NCBI RefSeq assembly: GCF_004115745.1
Contig: NZ_QXIL01000004.1
Coordinates: 62,001-126,000, forward strand
Source of the DNA: Levilactobacillus suantsaii
GTDB taxonomy: Bacteria; Bacillota; Bacilli; Lactobacillales; Lactobacillaceae
Direction: 5' to 3'
DNA length: 64,000 bases
Made by a program: the position numbers and the translations under genes. The notes beneath the pieces were generated by a model, which did not search any database, had not been told where the DNA came from, and was given only the letters and a program-made list of their open reading frames with translations. Positions 43,782-52,552 of the stretch are shown here, in pieces. Position 1 is the first letter of the stretch. The number at the start of each line of letters is the position of its first letter.

Positions 43782-44035
43782 GGTGAATCTCTCCTTATAC
43801 CAGCAATTTTATGGTTGCTGCGCTTCACCATTAATTGATCATCCCCAGTTTTCAAAAAATGCGAGCACCGTTTGCTGACGAGTCTGGACTCGTCACGGGT
43901 GGGCTACCACCTCCTTTGACTGTAACGTCAACCCCCTTACCCTAACACCTTCTGACCTGTTGACTTTTCAATCTTAATACTATAAGTCTCACCCTTATTC
44001 GTCAACCGGCCATCACCGTTAACGTTCCCCGATAA
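43782..44035. other. Structured intergenic region, no gene seen
   Basis: About 250 bases upstream of the 43077-43781 gene. It carries three consecutive inverted repeats: GACGAGTC/GACTCGTC (43877-43894), GGTGG/CCACC (43898-43911) and TTGAC/GTCAA (43916-43931), and a six-T run on the minus strand at about 43855-43860. Promoter elements of the gene are not obvious. It may contain a structured leader or small RNA. Confidence 0.45.
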
Positions 44036-44076
44036 AAACGGCCACACCTCAGTAAACTACTGACATGTGGCCGTTC
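44036..44076 (-). terminator. Terminator after the histidine kinase gene
   Basis: AACGGCCACA pairs with TGTGGCCGTT around a long loop, and the minus strand continues TTTTATC. Confidence 0.8.
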
Positions 44077-44155
44077 ATTTTCTATATTTATGCAGCTAAC
44101 AATTTCAGGTACTAAACCCGCTAAATCCCCAATTTCATCATTTTCACGCAGGTGA

Positions 44156-45778
44156 TTAGTCCTTGGGGGACGTATCGTGATTGGTATCGTCTTTAGGCGC
44201 ATCTTCTAGCAACTCGGACTTGATGCCCGGAATCCCGTTATTAGCAGCTTGGGCCTGTTGTTTCTTACGTTCGAGTGTTTTCGCCGCTTTGGCCGACAAA
44301 ATCGGTAATGAGATGCGGAAGACCGAGCCGTGGCCCACGGCACTCTCAATCGTGATGTTCCCGTGGTAGCCCTCAATCAACCGTTTAGCGATCGACAAGC
44401 CTAACCCGTTACCACCCTTAGTCCGGGAACGCGCCTTATCGACCCGGTAGAACCGGTTGAAGACCCGTTCACGGTTGGCCTGCGAGATGCCTTCCCCGAA
44501 GTCTTGGACCGCGATTTCCACGTTGCGCGTGTCGCGTTCGTAGGACAAGTGGACTTCCTTGCGCGTGGTGGAGTATTTCACCGCGTTATCCAGCAGAATA
44601 ATCAAAATCTGTTCCAAGTGATTGCGGTAGATCTGCGCTTGAACCGTCTCGTGGACATCGTCATCCAAGATAAAGATGAAGTCCGGATGAATCATCTTGA
44701 AGTTGTCGTAGACTTGGTTGACCACTTCGGTGACGTCGGTGACGTCGTTGGTAAAGGTGATTTCGATTTGTTCGGCCCGTTGCAAGTCGAGCATCTCTTG
44801 GACCAGGCTCTTCATCCGCTTGGTCTCTTGTAACGAAGCCTGAATCGATTCGTTCAGGACTTCTGGGTCGTCCTTGCCCCACCGGTCGAGCATCTCCATG
44901 TGGCCCTGAATGATGGCCACCGGTGTGCGCAACTCGTGGGACACATCTTCGACGAACTGCTGTTGCTGGTCGATGTAGCGTTGCGTGGTGTCAATCATGT
45001 CGTTCAACAGCTCCGTCAAGTCGCCCAGTTCATCGCTTCGCTTAGATTCGGGAACCCGTTGATCCGTTTGTGGGTCGTCGCGCACCGCATCGATGGTTTC
45101 ACGAATCGCGTCGATGGGTCGCAAGAGAAACGACGCTAAAATGTAGCTAAGGACCGCCGCGGCCAACGCCGCAATCAAGCCCAGTACGATAACCACCTGA
45201 ATCAAAGTGGTCCGGGTCTCACGATAATCTTGCAAGGTATCGACGACCTGAACGTATCCAATCGTGCGGTTATTTTTCTTCGAATGGATAGGCGCGCGAC
45301 CAATCAGGCCGGGGCCGTTTTGAACCCTTTGGGATCGAACGTGTTGCTTTGTCGCGGCCTTGAAGGTCACGTTCGGGGTATCACGGCTACTGAACAACTG
45401 CTGGCCGGCACGATTGTAGACCACAACGGTCTGACTGTCACGCGCCAGACTAGTAATCACGGCGTTGTTGTACGGGGTGCGGGGGTCTTTGCCCTGTTGG
45501 AACGTAACCGCCTTAGGCCGTAACAGACTATTCACACTTTGACTATCCAAGTCTTGACTTTGGGTCTCAAGTTTTTCGATTACCACGTTCAAGGTATCAT
45601 TGACGTGACTGCGCTCCTGACGCATCAAAACCGTCATAAAACTGTTGAAAATCAGGATGGCAATGACGCTAAAAATCACCAAAACCGCCGCGGTCGTGGC
45701 AATCGTCCACTTCCACTTTAAGGAAAAACGGAAGGCCGCTTTTTGCGGTGCTTCCGTTTCAACATCGGGTTCTCTCAT
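44156..45778 (-). CDS. Sensor histidine kinase, ArlS/LisK-like
   Basis: 540 residues: membrane span 1 (24-46), extracytoplasmic sensor (about 47-190), span 2 (192-215), HAMP (216-270), H-box FVEDVSHELRTPVAII with His281, N-box LDNAVKYS, G1 DFGEGIS and G2 GGNGLGLSI. The overall layout and KDDPEVLNES segment match the ArlS/LisK group of Firmicutes, which control autolysis, adhesion and stress. It overlaps the response regulator by four bases, so it is a classic pair. Ligand unknown. Confidence 0.9.
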   Translation of the reverse strand: MREPDVETEAPQKAAFRFSLKWKWTIATTAAVLVIFSVIAILIFNSFMTVLMRQERSHVNDTLNVVIEKLETQSQDLDSQSVNSLLRPKAVTFQQGKDPRTPYNNAVITSLARDSQTVVVYNRAGQQLFSSRDTPNVTFKAATKQHVRSQRVQNGPGLIGRAPIHSKKNNRTIGYVQVVDTLQDYRETRTTLIQVVIVLGLIAALAAAVLSYILASFLLRPIDAIRETIDAVRDDPQTDQRVPESKRSDELGDLTELLNDMIDTTQRYIDQQQQFVEDVSHELRTPVAIIQGHMEMLDRWGKDDPEVLNESIQASLQETKRMKSLVQEMLDLQRAEQIEITFTNDVTDVTEVVNQVYDNFKMIHPDFIFILDDDVHETVQAQIYRNHLEQILIILLDNAVKYSTTRKEVHLSYERDTRNVEIAVQDFGEGISQANRERVFNRFYRVDKARSRTKGGNGLGLSIAKRLIEGYHGNITIESAVGHGSVFRISLPILSAKAAKTLERKKQQAQAANNGIPGIKSELLEDAPKDDTNHDTSPKD

Positions 45779-46461
45779 GAACGCATCACGTACCCCGTCC
45801 CCCGGACCGTCTGAATGTAGCTCTTCTGGCCAGGGACATCAATTTTGTTGCGTAAGTACCGGACGTACACGTCCACCACGTTAGTCTCGACTTCGGACTC
45901 GTAGCCCCACACCTTGGTGAGTAACACGTCTCGAGCCAAAACCACGTTGACGTTTTCCATCAACGCTAGCAGAAGTTCGTATTCCCGCTTGGTCAGATTG
46001 ATGACCTCGTCGCCGCGGCGCACGATGCGATTTTCTTTTTCAATGGTCAGGTCCTTGAACTTGACTGTTGTCTGCTTAGTGCTCTTCTGTTCACCTTCAA
46101 GGTGAATCCGCCGGAGCAACGCCCGGACGCGGGCCAACAGTTCTTCGATGGCAAAGGGCTTAACGATGTAATCATCGGCACCGTGATCTAAACCGGATAC
46201 TCGGTCAATCACGGAATCTCTGGCCGTCATCATAATGATAGGCGTACTTTTCATTTCGCGTACCCGCCGAGCCACTTCAATACCGTTCAGTTCGGGTAAC
46301 ATCAGGTCTAATAAGATGACGTCGAAGTCTTGGGACAACGCTGCGTCCAATCCCGTGCGACCATTAAATTGCACGTTCGTGTCGTATCCTTCGTGCTTGA
46401 GTTCCAACTCCACGAAACGAGCGAGATTCTTTTCATCTTCAATAATTAAAATTCGACTCAT
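45775..46461 (-). CDS. OmpR-family response regulator, ArlR/LisR-like
   Basis: 228 residues. Receiver domain with Asp52 as the phosphoacceptor (LLDLMLPELNG), acidic pair Glu9-Asp10-Glu, Lys101 in VKPF, and a winged-helix output domain with TKREYELLLALMENVNVVLARDVLLTKVWGY and VDVYVRYLRNKID. It lies directly upstream of its kinase; the pair resembles ArlRS/LisRK. Its promoter region upstream is AT-rich and includes a distant inverted repeat. Confidence 0.93.
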   Translation of the reverse strand: MSRILIIEDEKNLARFVELELKHEGYDTNVQFNGRTGLDAALSQDFDVILLDLMLPELNGIEVARRVREMKSTPIIMMTARDSVIDRVSGLDHGADDYIVKPFAIEELLARVRALLRRIHLEGEQKSTKQTTVKFKDLTIEKENRIVRRGDEVINLTKREYELLLALMENVNVVLARDVLLTKVWGYESEVETNVVDVYVRYLRNKIDVPGQKSYIQTVRGTGYVMRS

Positions 46462-46686
46462 TACTCTTTAACTCCTCTAGGGCGATTTAGCTGTGTTCGG
46501 GAAGCCAATACTCATTAATTCCGCGAACAACCGTGATTCATTCCAATATTTAATTTTATCATATTTCACTCTAATTGTGCGGCTTTTACATCACCCTTCT
46601 GAGAGAATTCAATTTAGCGTAATTAATGAGCAAGCCGCGAAACAGCAACCGGTTGCATACAATTTTTTTGTTATTTTGAAAGGTTC

Positions 46687-46700
46687 AGAAAACGTTTTCT
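46687..46700 (+). promoter_or_regulatory. cre-like palindrome upstream of adh
   Basis: AGAAAACGTTTTCT is a perfect 14-base palindrome with the central AAACGTTT of catabolite-responsive elements; only the end bases differ from TGAAAACGTTTTCA. It lies about 100 bases upstream of the adh -35. CcpA control is inferred. Confidence 0.5.
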
Positions 46701-46799
46701 TTCACAAGACAGGAAACTCAACTCCCCTTGTTATGCGGCCGTATTGGCCCGCATTCATTCAGGGGCACTAAGTTTTTTATTTATTGTTCATTTTTTCAC

Positions 46800-46827
46800 T
46801 TGAATTTGCTCACTTTTTAAGTATACT
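46800..46827 (+). promoter_or_regulatory. Promoter of adh
   Basis: TTGAAT (46800-46805), 16-base spacer, TATACT (46822-46827). 35 bases before the ATG. Confidence 0.7.
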
Positions 46828-46862
46828 AGGACTGTAGACAAAAAAGAAAAGGGGTTCTTTTC

Positions 46863-47879
46863 ATGAAAGCTGCTGTTATTCGCGATTCTGTTGATGGGTA
46901 TGTTGATATTAAGGATGTTACCTTACGGCCAATCACCCACGGTGAAGCCTTAGTCAAGATGGAATATTGTGGTCTCTGTCACACCGACTTACACGTAGCT
47001 GCCGGTGACTTTGGCAAGCAACCAGGCCGGATTATTGGGCACGAAGGTGTCGGTCGGGTCATCCAAGTCGCTGACGACGTGGACAACTTGAAGATTGGTG
47101 ACCGGGTTTCCATTGCTTGGTTCTTTAAGGGCTGTGGCCACTGTGAATACTGCTTGACCGGTCGGGAAACGTTGTGCCGCAACGTTAAAAACTCCGGCTT
47201 CACGGTTGACGGTGCGATGGCGGAAGAATGCATCGTGGACGCTAACTACGCGGTCAAAGTCCCAGAAGGCTTGGATCCCGTTGAAGCCACTTCCCTCACC
47301 TGTGCTGGGGTGACCATGTACAAGGCCTTAAAGGTCGGTGAAACGAAACCCGGTCAATGGGTCGAAGTCGTTGGCTGTGGGGGCTTAGGGAACTTAGCCG
47401 TTCAATACGCCCACAACGTCTTCGGTGCTCACGTGGTTGCCGTTGATGGGAACCCCGACAAATTAGCTGCGGCTAAGAAAGATGGTGCCGAGGTCTTAAT
47501 CAACCGGCACGACAACAATGTGGCTGAACAGATTCAAGAAAAAGTCGGCGGCGTTAACAACGCTCAAATCACGGCCGTTACGCCCGACGCCTTTACCCAA
47601 TCTGTTAACGCGCTACGTCCCGATGGCAAGTTAGTTGCCGTGGCCTTACCACAAGGTGACATGCAACTGAACATCGCTAAGACGGTCCTAGACGGTATCT
47701 CTGTACGTGGCTCCTTAGTCGGGACCCGGCAAGACTTAGCCGAAACCTTCCAGTTCGGTGCTGAAGGCAAGGTTCACCCAATCGTTCAAACCCGGCGGTT
47801 GGATGAAGTCAACGACATCATCGATGAAATGAAAGCTAACTCGATCGTTGGCCGGATGGTTGTCGACTTCACTAAATAA
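46863..47879 (+). CDS. adh: Zinc-dependent alcohol dehydrogenase
   Basis: 338 residues of the medium-chain dehydrogenase family. Catalytic zinc site CGLCHTDLH and GHEGVGRV; structural zinc loop [15 protein letters not shown]; Rossmann motif [13 protein letters not shown]. The form (no long insertions, about 340 residues) matches the propanol-preferring AdhP/AdhA type, which reduces acetaldehyde and other aldehydes with NADH. AAAAGGGG precedes the ATG. Its codon use with frequent GTT/GTC and CGG looks highly expressed. Monocistronic. Confidence 0.93.
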   Translation: MKAAVIRDSVDGYVDIKDVTLRPITHGEALVKMEYCGLCHTDLHVAAGDFGKQPGRIIGHEGVGRVIQVADDVDNLKIGDRVSIAWFFKGCGHCEYCLTGRETLCRNVKNSGFTVDGAMAEECIVDANYAVKVPEGLDPVEATSLTCAGVTMYKALKVGETKPGQWVEVVGCGGLGNLAVQYAHNVFGAHVVAVDGNPDKLAAAKKDGAEVLINRHDNNVAEQIQEKVGGVNNAQITAVTPDAFTQSVNALRPDGKLVAVALPQGDMQLNIAKTVLDGISVRGSLVGTRQDLAETFQFGAEGKVHPIVQTRRLDEVNDIIDEMKANSIVGRMVVDFTK

Positions 47880-47905
47880 TCCTATTAATTCATGATAAAC
47901 CATCA

Positions 47906-47941
47906 AAGGGAACGAGAAATCAAATTTCTCGTTCCCTTTTG
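47906..47941 (+). terminator. Terminator after adh
   Basis: AAAGGGAACGAGAAA pairs with TTTCTCGTTCCCTTT, followed by TTGAG. Confidence 0.92.
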
Positions 47942-48055
47942 AGTTGTCTTGGCTTTATGCTATGTCAAAAAGATGGTCGTTCACCATCATCGGGTAATCA
48001 AGTACCCTAAAAATTGGCGGCCCATTCGTCTTAAGAACGAGTGCGATGCCACTGC

Positions 48056-48304
48056 TTATTTTCCGCTGAATTTCCCCGATTCGCCTGTTTTTAACGACTT
48101 AGCGTGCGATTGCGTCAGGTGAGACTCGTGATTATCCCAATCGGTAAACGCGTCTCCAGCTTGGGCCAGCATGGCCAAAACAAAAACTAAACCACCCAAG
48201 ATATCGCCATGGCGCAAAACAATCAATGCTAAAACGACCCACAGCAAAAATATGTAAAAGCTTAAATTGCGATAAAACCGCCAATTGAAATGAATTCGTA
48301 GCAT
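48056..48304 (-). CDS. Small membrane protein of unknown function
   Basis: 82 residues. Two hydrophobic segments (about 12-30 and 33-48) and a hydrophilic Ser/Lys-rich tail. Unrecognised; no domain or motif. The ATG is well placed behind AAGGAGC, which supports translation. It stands alone with no obvious operon partner. Confidence 0.6.
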   Translation of the reverse strand: MLRIHFNWRFYRNLSFYIFLLWVVLALIVLRHGDILGGLVFVLAMLAQAGDAFTDWDNHESHLTQSHAKSLKTGESGKFSGK

Positions 48305-48750
48305 GTGACCCGCTCCTTCTTCAAGTTATGCCCTAGCTCAAAAATACTTATGCTACCCTAACTTTCAATACCCTCAGTGTACCACGAATCCCAATGGAAT
48401 TAGCTAAGATTTCCTCCTGTTTTTTCTATTTTTTCTTAACTTGCGTGACCAGCTTTAAGGAGCTAATTTATATCTTAGTAGTTCTACAAAATCATCGCCC
48501 CCAAATAAAGTAAGCCTAAAATAATTAAAAAATATATCTCATTTTTCCCTTCGTATTTCTGAAAAACGCCAGTCCTGGCATCAATAGAAAGCTGTATTTC
48601 TTAATATTAGCACTTACCCGGTGACGTTATTAAGCGACGCAAAAACAAACGCTATGTCAATGATTTATGACCATAAAGAAAAGGAACTCTATTCGAAAAT
48701 GAACTGGATTCCGCTAAAACGCCTCATCAACACTGGTTGACCAAGAACCA
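48305..48750. other. AT-rich intergenic region with a possible gene remnant
   Basis: About 450 bases, clearly lower in G+C than the rest of the window and without an intact gene. It contains a short open frame on the minus strand (see 48484-48600) and no transposon ends or long repeats. Confidence 0.5.
48484..48600 (-). pseudogene. Possible decayed gene 3' end
   Basis: The minus strand encodes 38 residues before a TAG at 48484-48486: EIQLSIDARTGVFQKYEG then a hydrophobic tail LLYLGAMIL. The pattern (IDARTG...) recalls the end of a PepSY-type domain followed by a membrane helix, but a stop lies directly upstream in frame and there is no start codon or ribosome site, so it would be a remnant. 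The resemblance is weak. Confidence 0.25.
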
Positions 48751-48789
48751 AAAAACTCCCAGAAGCCGCGGACTTCATGGGAGTTTTTC
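48751..48789 (-). terminator. Terminator after rpmF
   Basis: AAAAACTCCCATGAAG pairs with CTTCTGGGAGTTTTT on the minus strand; T-tract is part of the stem. Confidence 0.9.
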
Positions 48790-48796
48790 GTTTGGT

Positions 48797-48988
48797 TTAG
48801 TTGTTGCTTGCGTTCTTCGTTGCAACGACCTGACGGCCATCGTAGAAGCCACAGCTTGGGCAAACCATGTGAGACTTACGTAATTCTCCACAGTTTGGGC
48901 AAGGGGTCAAGCCAGGGACATTCAACTTAATGTGACCCTGACGCATCCGCTTTTTCGTCTTAGACGTTTTCCGTGCTGGTACAGCCAA
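48797..48988 (-). CDS. rpmF: Ribosomal protein bL32
   Basis: 63-residue L32: (M)[26 protein letters not shown] and a zinc ribbon CPNC...[12 protein letters not shown]. Start is TTG at 48986-48988 behind AAAGGAGG; a GTG three codons earlier lies inside the ribosome site. It follows yceD and precedes a terminator: the ylbM-yceD-rpmF arrangement of Bacilli, although ylbM lies 50 bases upstream of yceD here. Confidence 0.95.
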   Translation of the reverse strand: MAVPARKTSKTKKRMRQGHIKLNVPGLTPCPNCGELRKSHMVCPSCGFYDGRQVVATKNASNN

Positions 48989-49052
48989 AGAAAACACCTC
49001 CTTTAATTAAAATTATCCACTAGTGAAAAAATTTTTAAGGCTTACAAAGTGA

Positions 49053-49607
49053 CTACTTATCATCCTGATCAGGGAAGAAGTCTTTGAGCTTTGCAAGACG
49101 TGGATCAACTGATTGATGTTCCGCCTCGACCTGATCGAGATCCGCTTCACTGACAACTTGCCAGTCCTGCCCTTCAGGCATTGCGGAACCCTGTTTCTCA
49201 GCGTCAGACAGAATGTGCATTGGAATCTGCAAAATAAGGTTATCACCGACGGCTTTGTTAAAATCAATCACGCCATCGGGGACGACCATCACAACATCGG
49301 TCTTCTCAAACCGTTGCGTTGCGGCGGCGTCCGCGACATAGTACTCAGTCATTTGAAAATCAACTGGTAGCTTCACCGGTGTCAAAGACCGGCTTGACGG
49401 TACCGTTAGGACCGCCTTGACCTGCGCGACGACCACCACATCTCCCCCGGAAACGACGGACACTAAGCCCTTCGTCTTCACCGGACTGAGATCTAAGACC
49501 TCATCTCCGTACCGAGCCTTCAAATCAGCCGTTAAATCTAACGTCTCCTCAAAGGTCAGCGGGTCATTGCGGTGGGTCTTACGTAACTCGGTCAACGACC
49601 ATTTCAT
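49053..49607 (-). CDS. yceD: YceD family protein (DUF177)
   Basis: 184 residues. The acidic C-terminus with QSVDPRLAKLKDFFPDQD and the NLILQIPMHILS segment mark the YceD/DUF177 family, which accompanies rpmF and is linked to 23S rRNA accumulation in other bacteria. ATG at 49605-49607. It is 50 bases downstream of tmcAL and 64 upstream of rpmF. Confidence 0.9.
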   Translation of the reverse strand: MKWSLTELRKTHRNDPLTFEETLDLTADLKARYGDEVLDLSPVKTKGLVSVVSGGDVVVVAQVKAVLTVPSSRSLTPVKLPVDFQMTEYYVADAAATQRFEKTDVVMVVPDGVIDFNKAVGDNLILQIPMHILSDAEKQGSAMPEGQDWQVVSEADLDQVEAEHQSVDPRLAKLKDFFPDQDDK

Positions 49608-49659
49608 CGTTATCCCTCCAATGCAACGTGATAAATTATACCTGTCAACAGATTTGATG

Positions 49660-50829
49660 TCAAGGGAATTTCCTTGATAGTCCCGGAGAATCGGGAAACG
49701 CGACCGGCACCCGACCGTTATCCTGTGCGATACCGGTCACTAGCGTGCGGACGTTGCCCGCCCGATCATCGAGAGCACCGACCCCGCGTTGCCAATCCCG
49801 GTCGGAATGACTCACGATTGGCAGCGTCACACTCTTCTTGATTTGGTGCAGATAGTGACGCCCCGCCGTGCGATAGCCCAGGACCCGCAAGTACTGCGGG
49901 CCGGTCAGCATCTCGGCTGGCTTAGTCTGCAGCAACACCGATGCAGCCTGCCGCTGTAAGCGGGTGTAGGTGTAGCGCTTGGTCTTCACCGCGTGCATGA
50001 AGCCCGCAAAGCTTGTCGCCGGTAGTGCGGCCTGCTTCAAGCGGTACTCAACGCCTTCCGATAGCTGATACAACTGGTGCAAATCGCTCACAGCCCCGCT
50101 AACCAGCTCATAGCGCAATAATGGCCAGAAGTCGGCCCAACTGGTCAATTGACTGGTTTGGAGCCGCTCCAGGGTCGCTGGGGGCACCACCGGCGCCACG
50201 GCAGCCCAATCTCCAGCTAGTGCCGCCGTGCGAATCGCACTGGCACTGGCAAAGGCCGTATCGGCCGCAATGGTTTGGTCGGTGTGTTGACTGCCCCGCC
50301 GCGCTAAGGGTAACAGCGTCAACGGGTCTCCCTGCCGGCGGTTCGCCAACGCGTAGAAGAAGCCTAAGATGTCGTTCGACGCGTTCAGGGTGATGCCGGT
50401 CTGCTCACGCAAATAGCCCTGAAAGAGGCTGGCGTAAGTCTGATCAAAACGTTTGAACGTCGTCGGATCGGTGGGCAGGTGAGCCATCAACCGGTCATAA
50501 TCCAAATCGGGGTGTTCAGTGCCAAAGGCTAACCACCGGCAACCTAACGCGGCAAGTACCTGGACGCCGCCGGCCGCAAACAAATGAGCCGGTTGCAGGG
50601 CACTGGCGGTCGGTAGTTCGATGACCAAATCGGCTCCACCCGCTAACGCCAGTTCGGTGCGTTGCCACTTATCCAGTAACGCCGGTTCCCCGCGTTGGAC
50701 CCAGTTACCACTCATGGCGACCACTAAGACGTCTGCGTGAGTCGTGGCCTTGACACGACGAAGTTGGTCAGCGTGCCCGTTATGAAACGGATTATATTCA
50801 GCGATAATGCCCGCTGCTTGTAACGTCAT
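49660..50829 (-). CDS. tmcAL: tRNA(Met) cytidine acetate ligase TmcAL (YlbM)
   Basis: 389 residues. Nucleotidyltransferase fold with GIIAEYNPFHNGHADQL (the HxGH motif), VVAMSGNWVQRGEPALLDKW, ADLVIELPT and LGFFYA. TmcAL makes N4-acetylcytidine at position 34 of elongator tRNA-Met. It starts two bases after the methyltransferase gene stop. Standard length about 390. Confidence 0.93.
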   Translation of the reverse strand: MTLQAAGIIAEYNPFHNGHADQLRRVKATTHADVLVVAMSGNWVQRGEPALLDKWQRTELALAGGADLVIELPTASALQPAHLFAAGGVQVLAALGCRWLAFGTEHPDLDYDRLMAHLPTDPTTFKRFDQTYASLFQGYLREQTGITLNASNDILGFFYALANRRQGDPLTLLPLARRGSQHTDQTIAADTAFASASAIRTAALAGDWAAVAPVVPPATLERLQTSQLTSWADFWPLLRYELVSGAVSDLHQLYQLSEGVEYRLKQAALPATSFAGFMHAVKTKRYTYTRLQRQAASVLLQTKPAEMLTGPQYLRVLGYRTAGRHYLHQIKKSVTLPIVSHSDRDWQRGVGALDDRAGNVRTLVTGIAQDNGRVPVAFPDSPGLSRKFP

Positions 50830-50831
50830 GC

Positions 50832-51575
50832 TTACGCCTCCCGCGTCACTTCAAAGAACCACCGGGTCGTGTGGTCGTCAATCGGTTGTTGGCCAAAGTC
50901 AGCACTGACCCGTTGTAAAGTTAAGCCAGCTTGCGCCAAGGCGCGCCGATAATCAGCTAATTCGTACGTCCGTTCATGGTGAAGTTCCGTCACTTTCCGA
51001 TAAGCCTCATCGCCTTGATCCTGAGTAAAAAAGGTCAACTCATGTTCGACCGCGTGGGCCTCATCTTCGAGGCCATAACTTTGCCAGAGAAAAGCCCGGT
51101 GGTCGTCAACGTAATTATACATGTACCCCGGGTAGACGTCATCCGTTTGGTATGGCGTGATGACGTCAAACAAAAACTGTCCGCCAACCTGCAAGTGGTC
51201 GTGGATTTGCGTGAAAGCCTGGGTCAATTCGTTTAGGTCCGTTAGGTAGCAAAATGAGTCGGCAAAACAGGTCACGGTCTGGTACTGCCCGATATCCTGC
51301 AAGTCCAACATGTTTCCCGCCATCAACGGGAAGGTCACCTGGGCCTCTTCAGCGTGCTCTGCGGCCAACGCCAGCATTTCTTCGGACAAATCCAAGCCAC
51401 TAACCTGGTAGCCACGCTGGGCTAGTTGGACGCCTAAACGACCACTGCCACAGGCCAGATCCAGCAAGTTGCCGCTAGCCGGGTCGACCCGTGAGGCCAC
51501 AAAATCCAGCCATTGGGTGTACATGGCTGGATCGAATAACTCATCGTAAAGCTGGGCGAAAGACTGGTAGATCAC
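50832..51575 (-). CDS. yqeM: Class I SAM-dependent methyltransferase (YqeM-like)
   Basis: 247 residues. Motif I LLDLACGSGRLGVQLAQRG, motif II SGLDLSEEMLALA, post I VTCFADSFCYL and a motif VSADFGQQPIDDHTTRWFFEVTRE. In Bacilli YqeM closes the yqeG-yqeM cluster; function is unproven. I prefer GTG at 51573-51575, which overlaps the rsfS stop as GTGA, over the ATG four codons earlier. Confidence 0.87.
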   Translation of the reverse strand: MIYQSFAQLYDELFDPAMYTQWLDFVASRVDPASGNLLDLACGSGRLGVQLAQRGYQVSGLDLSEEMLALAAEHAEEAQVTFPLMAGNMLDLQDIGQYQTVTCFADSFCYLTDLNELTQAFTQIHDHLQVGGQFLFDVITPYQTDDVYPGYMYNYVDDHRAFLWQSYGLEDEAHAVEHELTFFTQDQGDEAYRKVTELHHERTYELADYRRALAQAGLTLQRVSADFGQQPIDDHTTRWFFEVTREA

Positions 51576-51928
51576 GCTTCGACCCAATCGCTGAGGTCAA
51601 CGAGCGGCGCGTCACCCCACAGCTTTTCCAAATTGTAGTGGGCCCGTTGTTCCTTTTGAAAGACGTGGACGACCACGTCACCTAAATCCAATAGGATCCA
51701 ACTGGCATTGTCCTTACCTTCGATGTCCCGAATCTGGACGTCGTTAGCAGCCATTTGGTCGTTGATTTCGTCAGCAATGGCTTTGACCTGCCGACTGGAG
51801 TTAGCTTCCATGATGAGGAAGTAGTCAGCCATCAGACTGACCTTTTGCATGTCTAGTGCGACCATGTTTTCGGCCCGTTTGCTTTCGGCGGCCTTCACCG
51901 CAATTTCTAATAGTGCTTTACTTTCCAT
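51572..51928 (-). CDS. rsfS: Ribosomal silencing factor RsfS
   Basis: 118 residues with DYFLIMEANSSRQVKAIADEI, SWILLDLGDVVVHVFQKEQRAHYNLEKLW. It binds L14 and blocks subunit joining when nutrients fall. GAGGAG precedes the ATG. Translationally coupled to the methyltransferase behind it. Confidence 0.95.
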   Translation of the reverse strand: MESKALLEIAVKAAESKRAENMVALDMQKVSLMADYFLIMEANSSRQVKAIADEINDQMAANDVQIRDIEGKDNASWILLDLGDVVVHVFQKEQRAHYNLEKLWGDAPLVDLSDWVEA

Positions 51929-51946
51929 ATAGTTTTTGTTCTCCTC

Positions 51947-52552
51947 TCAAACGTTGGGATAACGGCGAATCCAGGCGTTATACGCCAAAATCGACTGCGG
52001 ATAGATGGGCTGACCCTGACTGACCAAATAAGCCAGCGTGTGCTTAGACTGGTAGGTCACCCCGAGTTGCAGTTGCTGAGCCGTCAACTCGCGAGCGCGG
52101 TCGACCCCCGGAAAATTCCGGGCAGATTCGATAAAGTCGGCCATATAGACCACTTGTTCCAACGGGGTCATGTATTCTGCTCCCGTGGTGTGGTGGCGAA
52201 TAGCATTTAAGATGTCTTCATCGGTCACGCCGAGTTCACGTTTGACGAACTCAGCTCCCACGACACCGTGCCAGATGGCGTTACCGTAGTCTAATAAATC
52301 GGTGGTCAATCGGTACTGATGAATGGCGTCGATAAAGTCTTGGTCCGGGCGCTGCTTAGCGTAATCGTGGGTCAAGCCCGCGATACTAGCATGCTCCACG
52401 TCAACGTCGTTAGCCTGAGCCAACTGAATGGCCGTTTGCTCCACGCGTAATACGTGTTGGTAGCGCGCATCATCTAATTGGGCCTTGATCTTGGCCAATA
52501 GTTCCGTACGCGTGCCCGGAAACAGCTGCTGCGTATACGTTAATTCAGTCAC
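51947..52552 (-). CDS. yqeK: HD-domain diadenosine tetraphosphatase YqeK
   Basis: 201 residues with HVLRVEQTAIQLA, IAGLTHDYAKQRP (HD), IRHHTTG and YMADFIESARNFPGVDRAREL. YqeK hydrolyses Ap4A symmetrically in Gram-positive bacteria. Start is GTG at 52550-52552, overlapping the end of nadD by eight bases. Between nadD and rsfS in canonical order. Confidence 0.94.
   Translation of the reverse strand: MTELTYTQQLFPGTRTELLAKIKAQLDDARYQHVLRVEQTAIQLAQANDVDVEHASIAGLTHDYAKQRPDQDFIDAIHQYRLTTDLLDYGNAIWHGVVGAEFVKRELGVTDEDILNAIRHHTTGAEYMTPLEQVVYMADFIESARNFPGVDRARELTAQQLQLGVTYQSKHTLAYLVSQGQPIYPQSILAYNAWIRRYPNV

Larger units (their letters stand above)
46462..46862. other. Divergent intergenic region between the response regulator and adh
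   Basis: 400 bases, AT-rich, no coding pattern. It contains a 10-base inverted repeat CTCATTAATT (46511-46520) and AATTAATGAG (46621-46630), the cre-like palindrome at 46687, and the adh promoter. The minus strand has TATGATAAAAT-like -10 sequences for the response regulator near 46555 without a clear -35. Confidence 0.55.

Noticed and set aside
46493-46771. 92-codon plus-strand frame upstream of adh
   Set aside because: No ribosome site, composition of AT-rich regulatory DNA, covers the inverted repeat and cre-like site.
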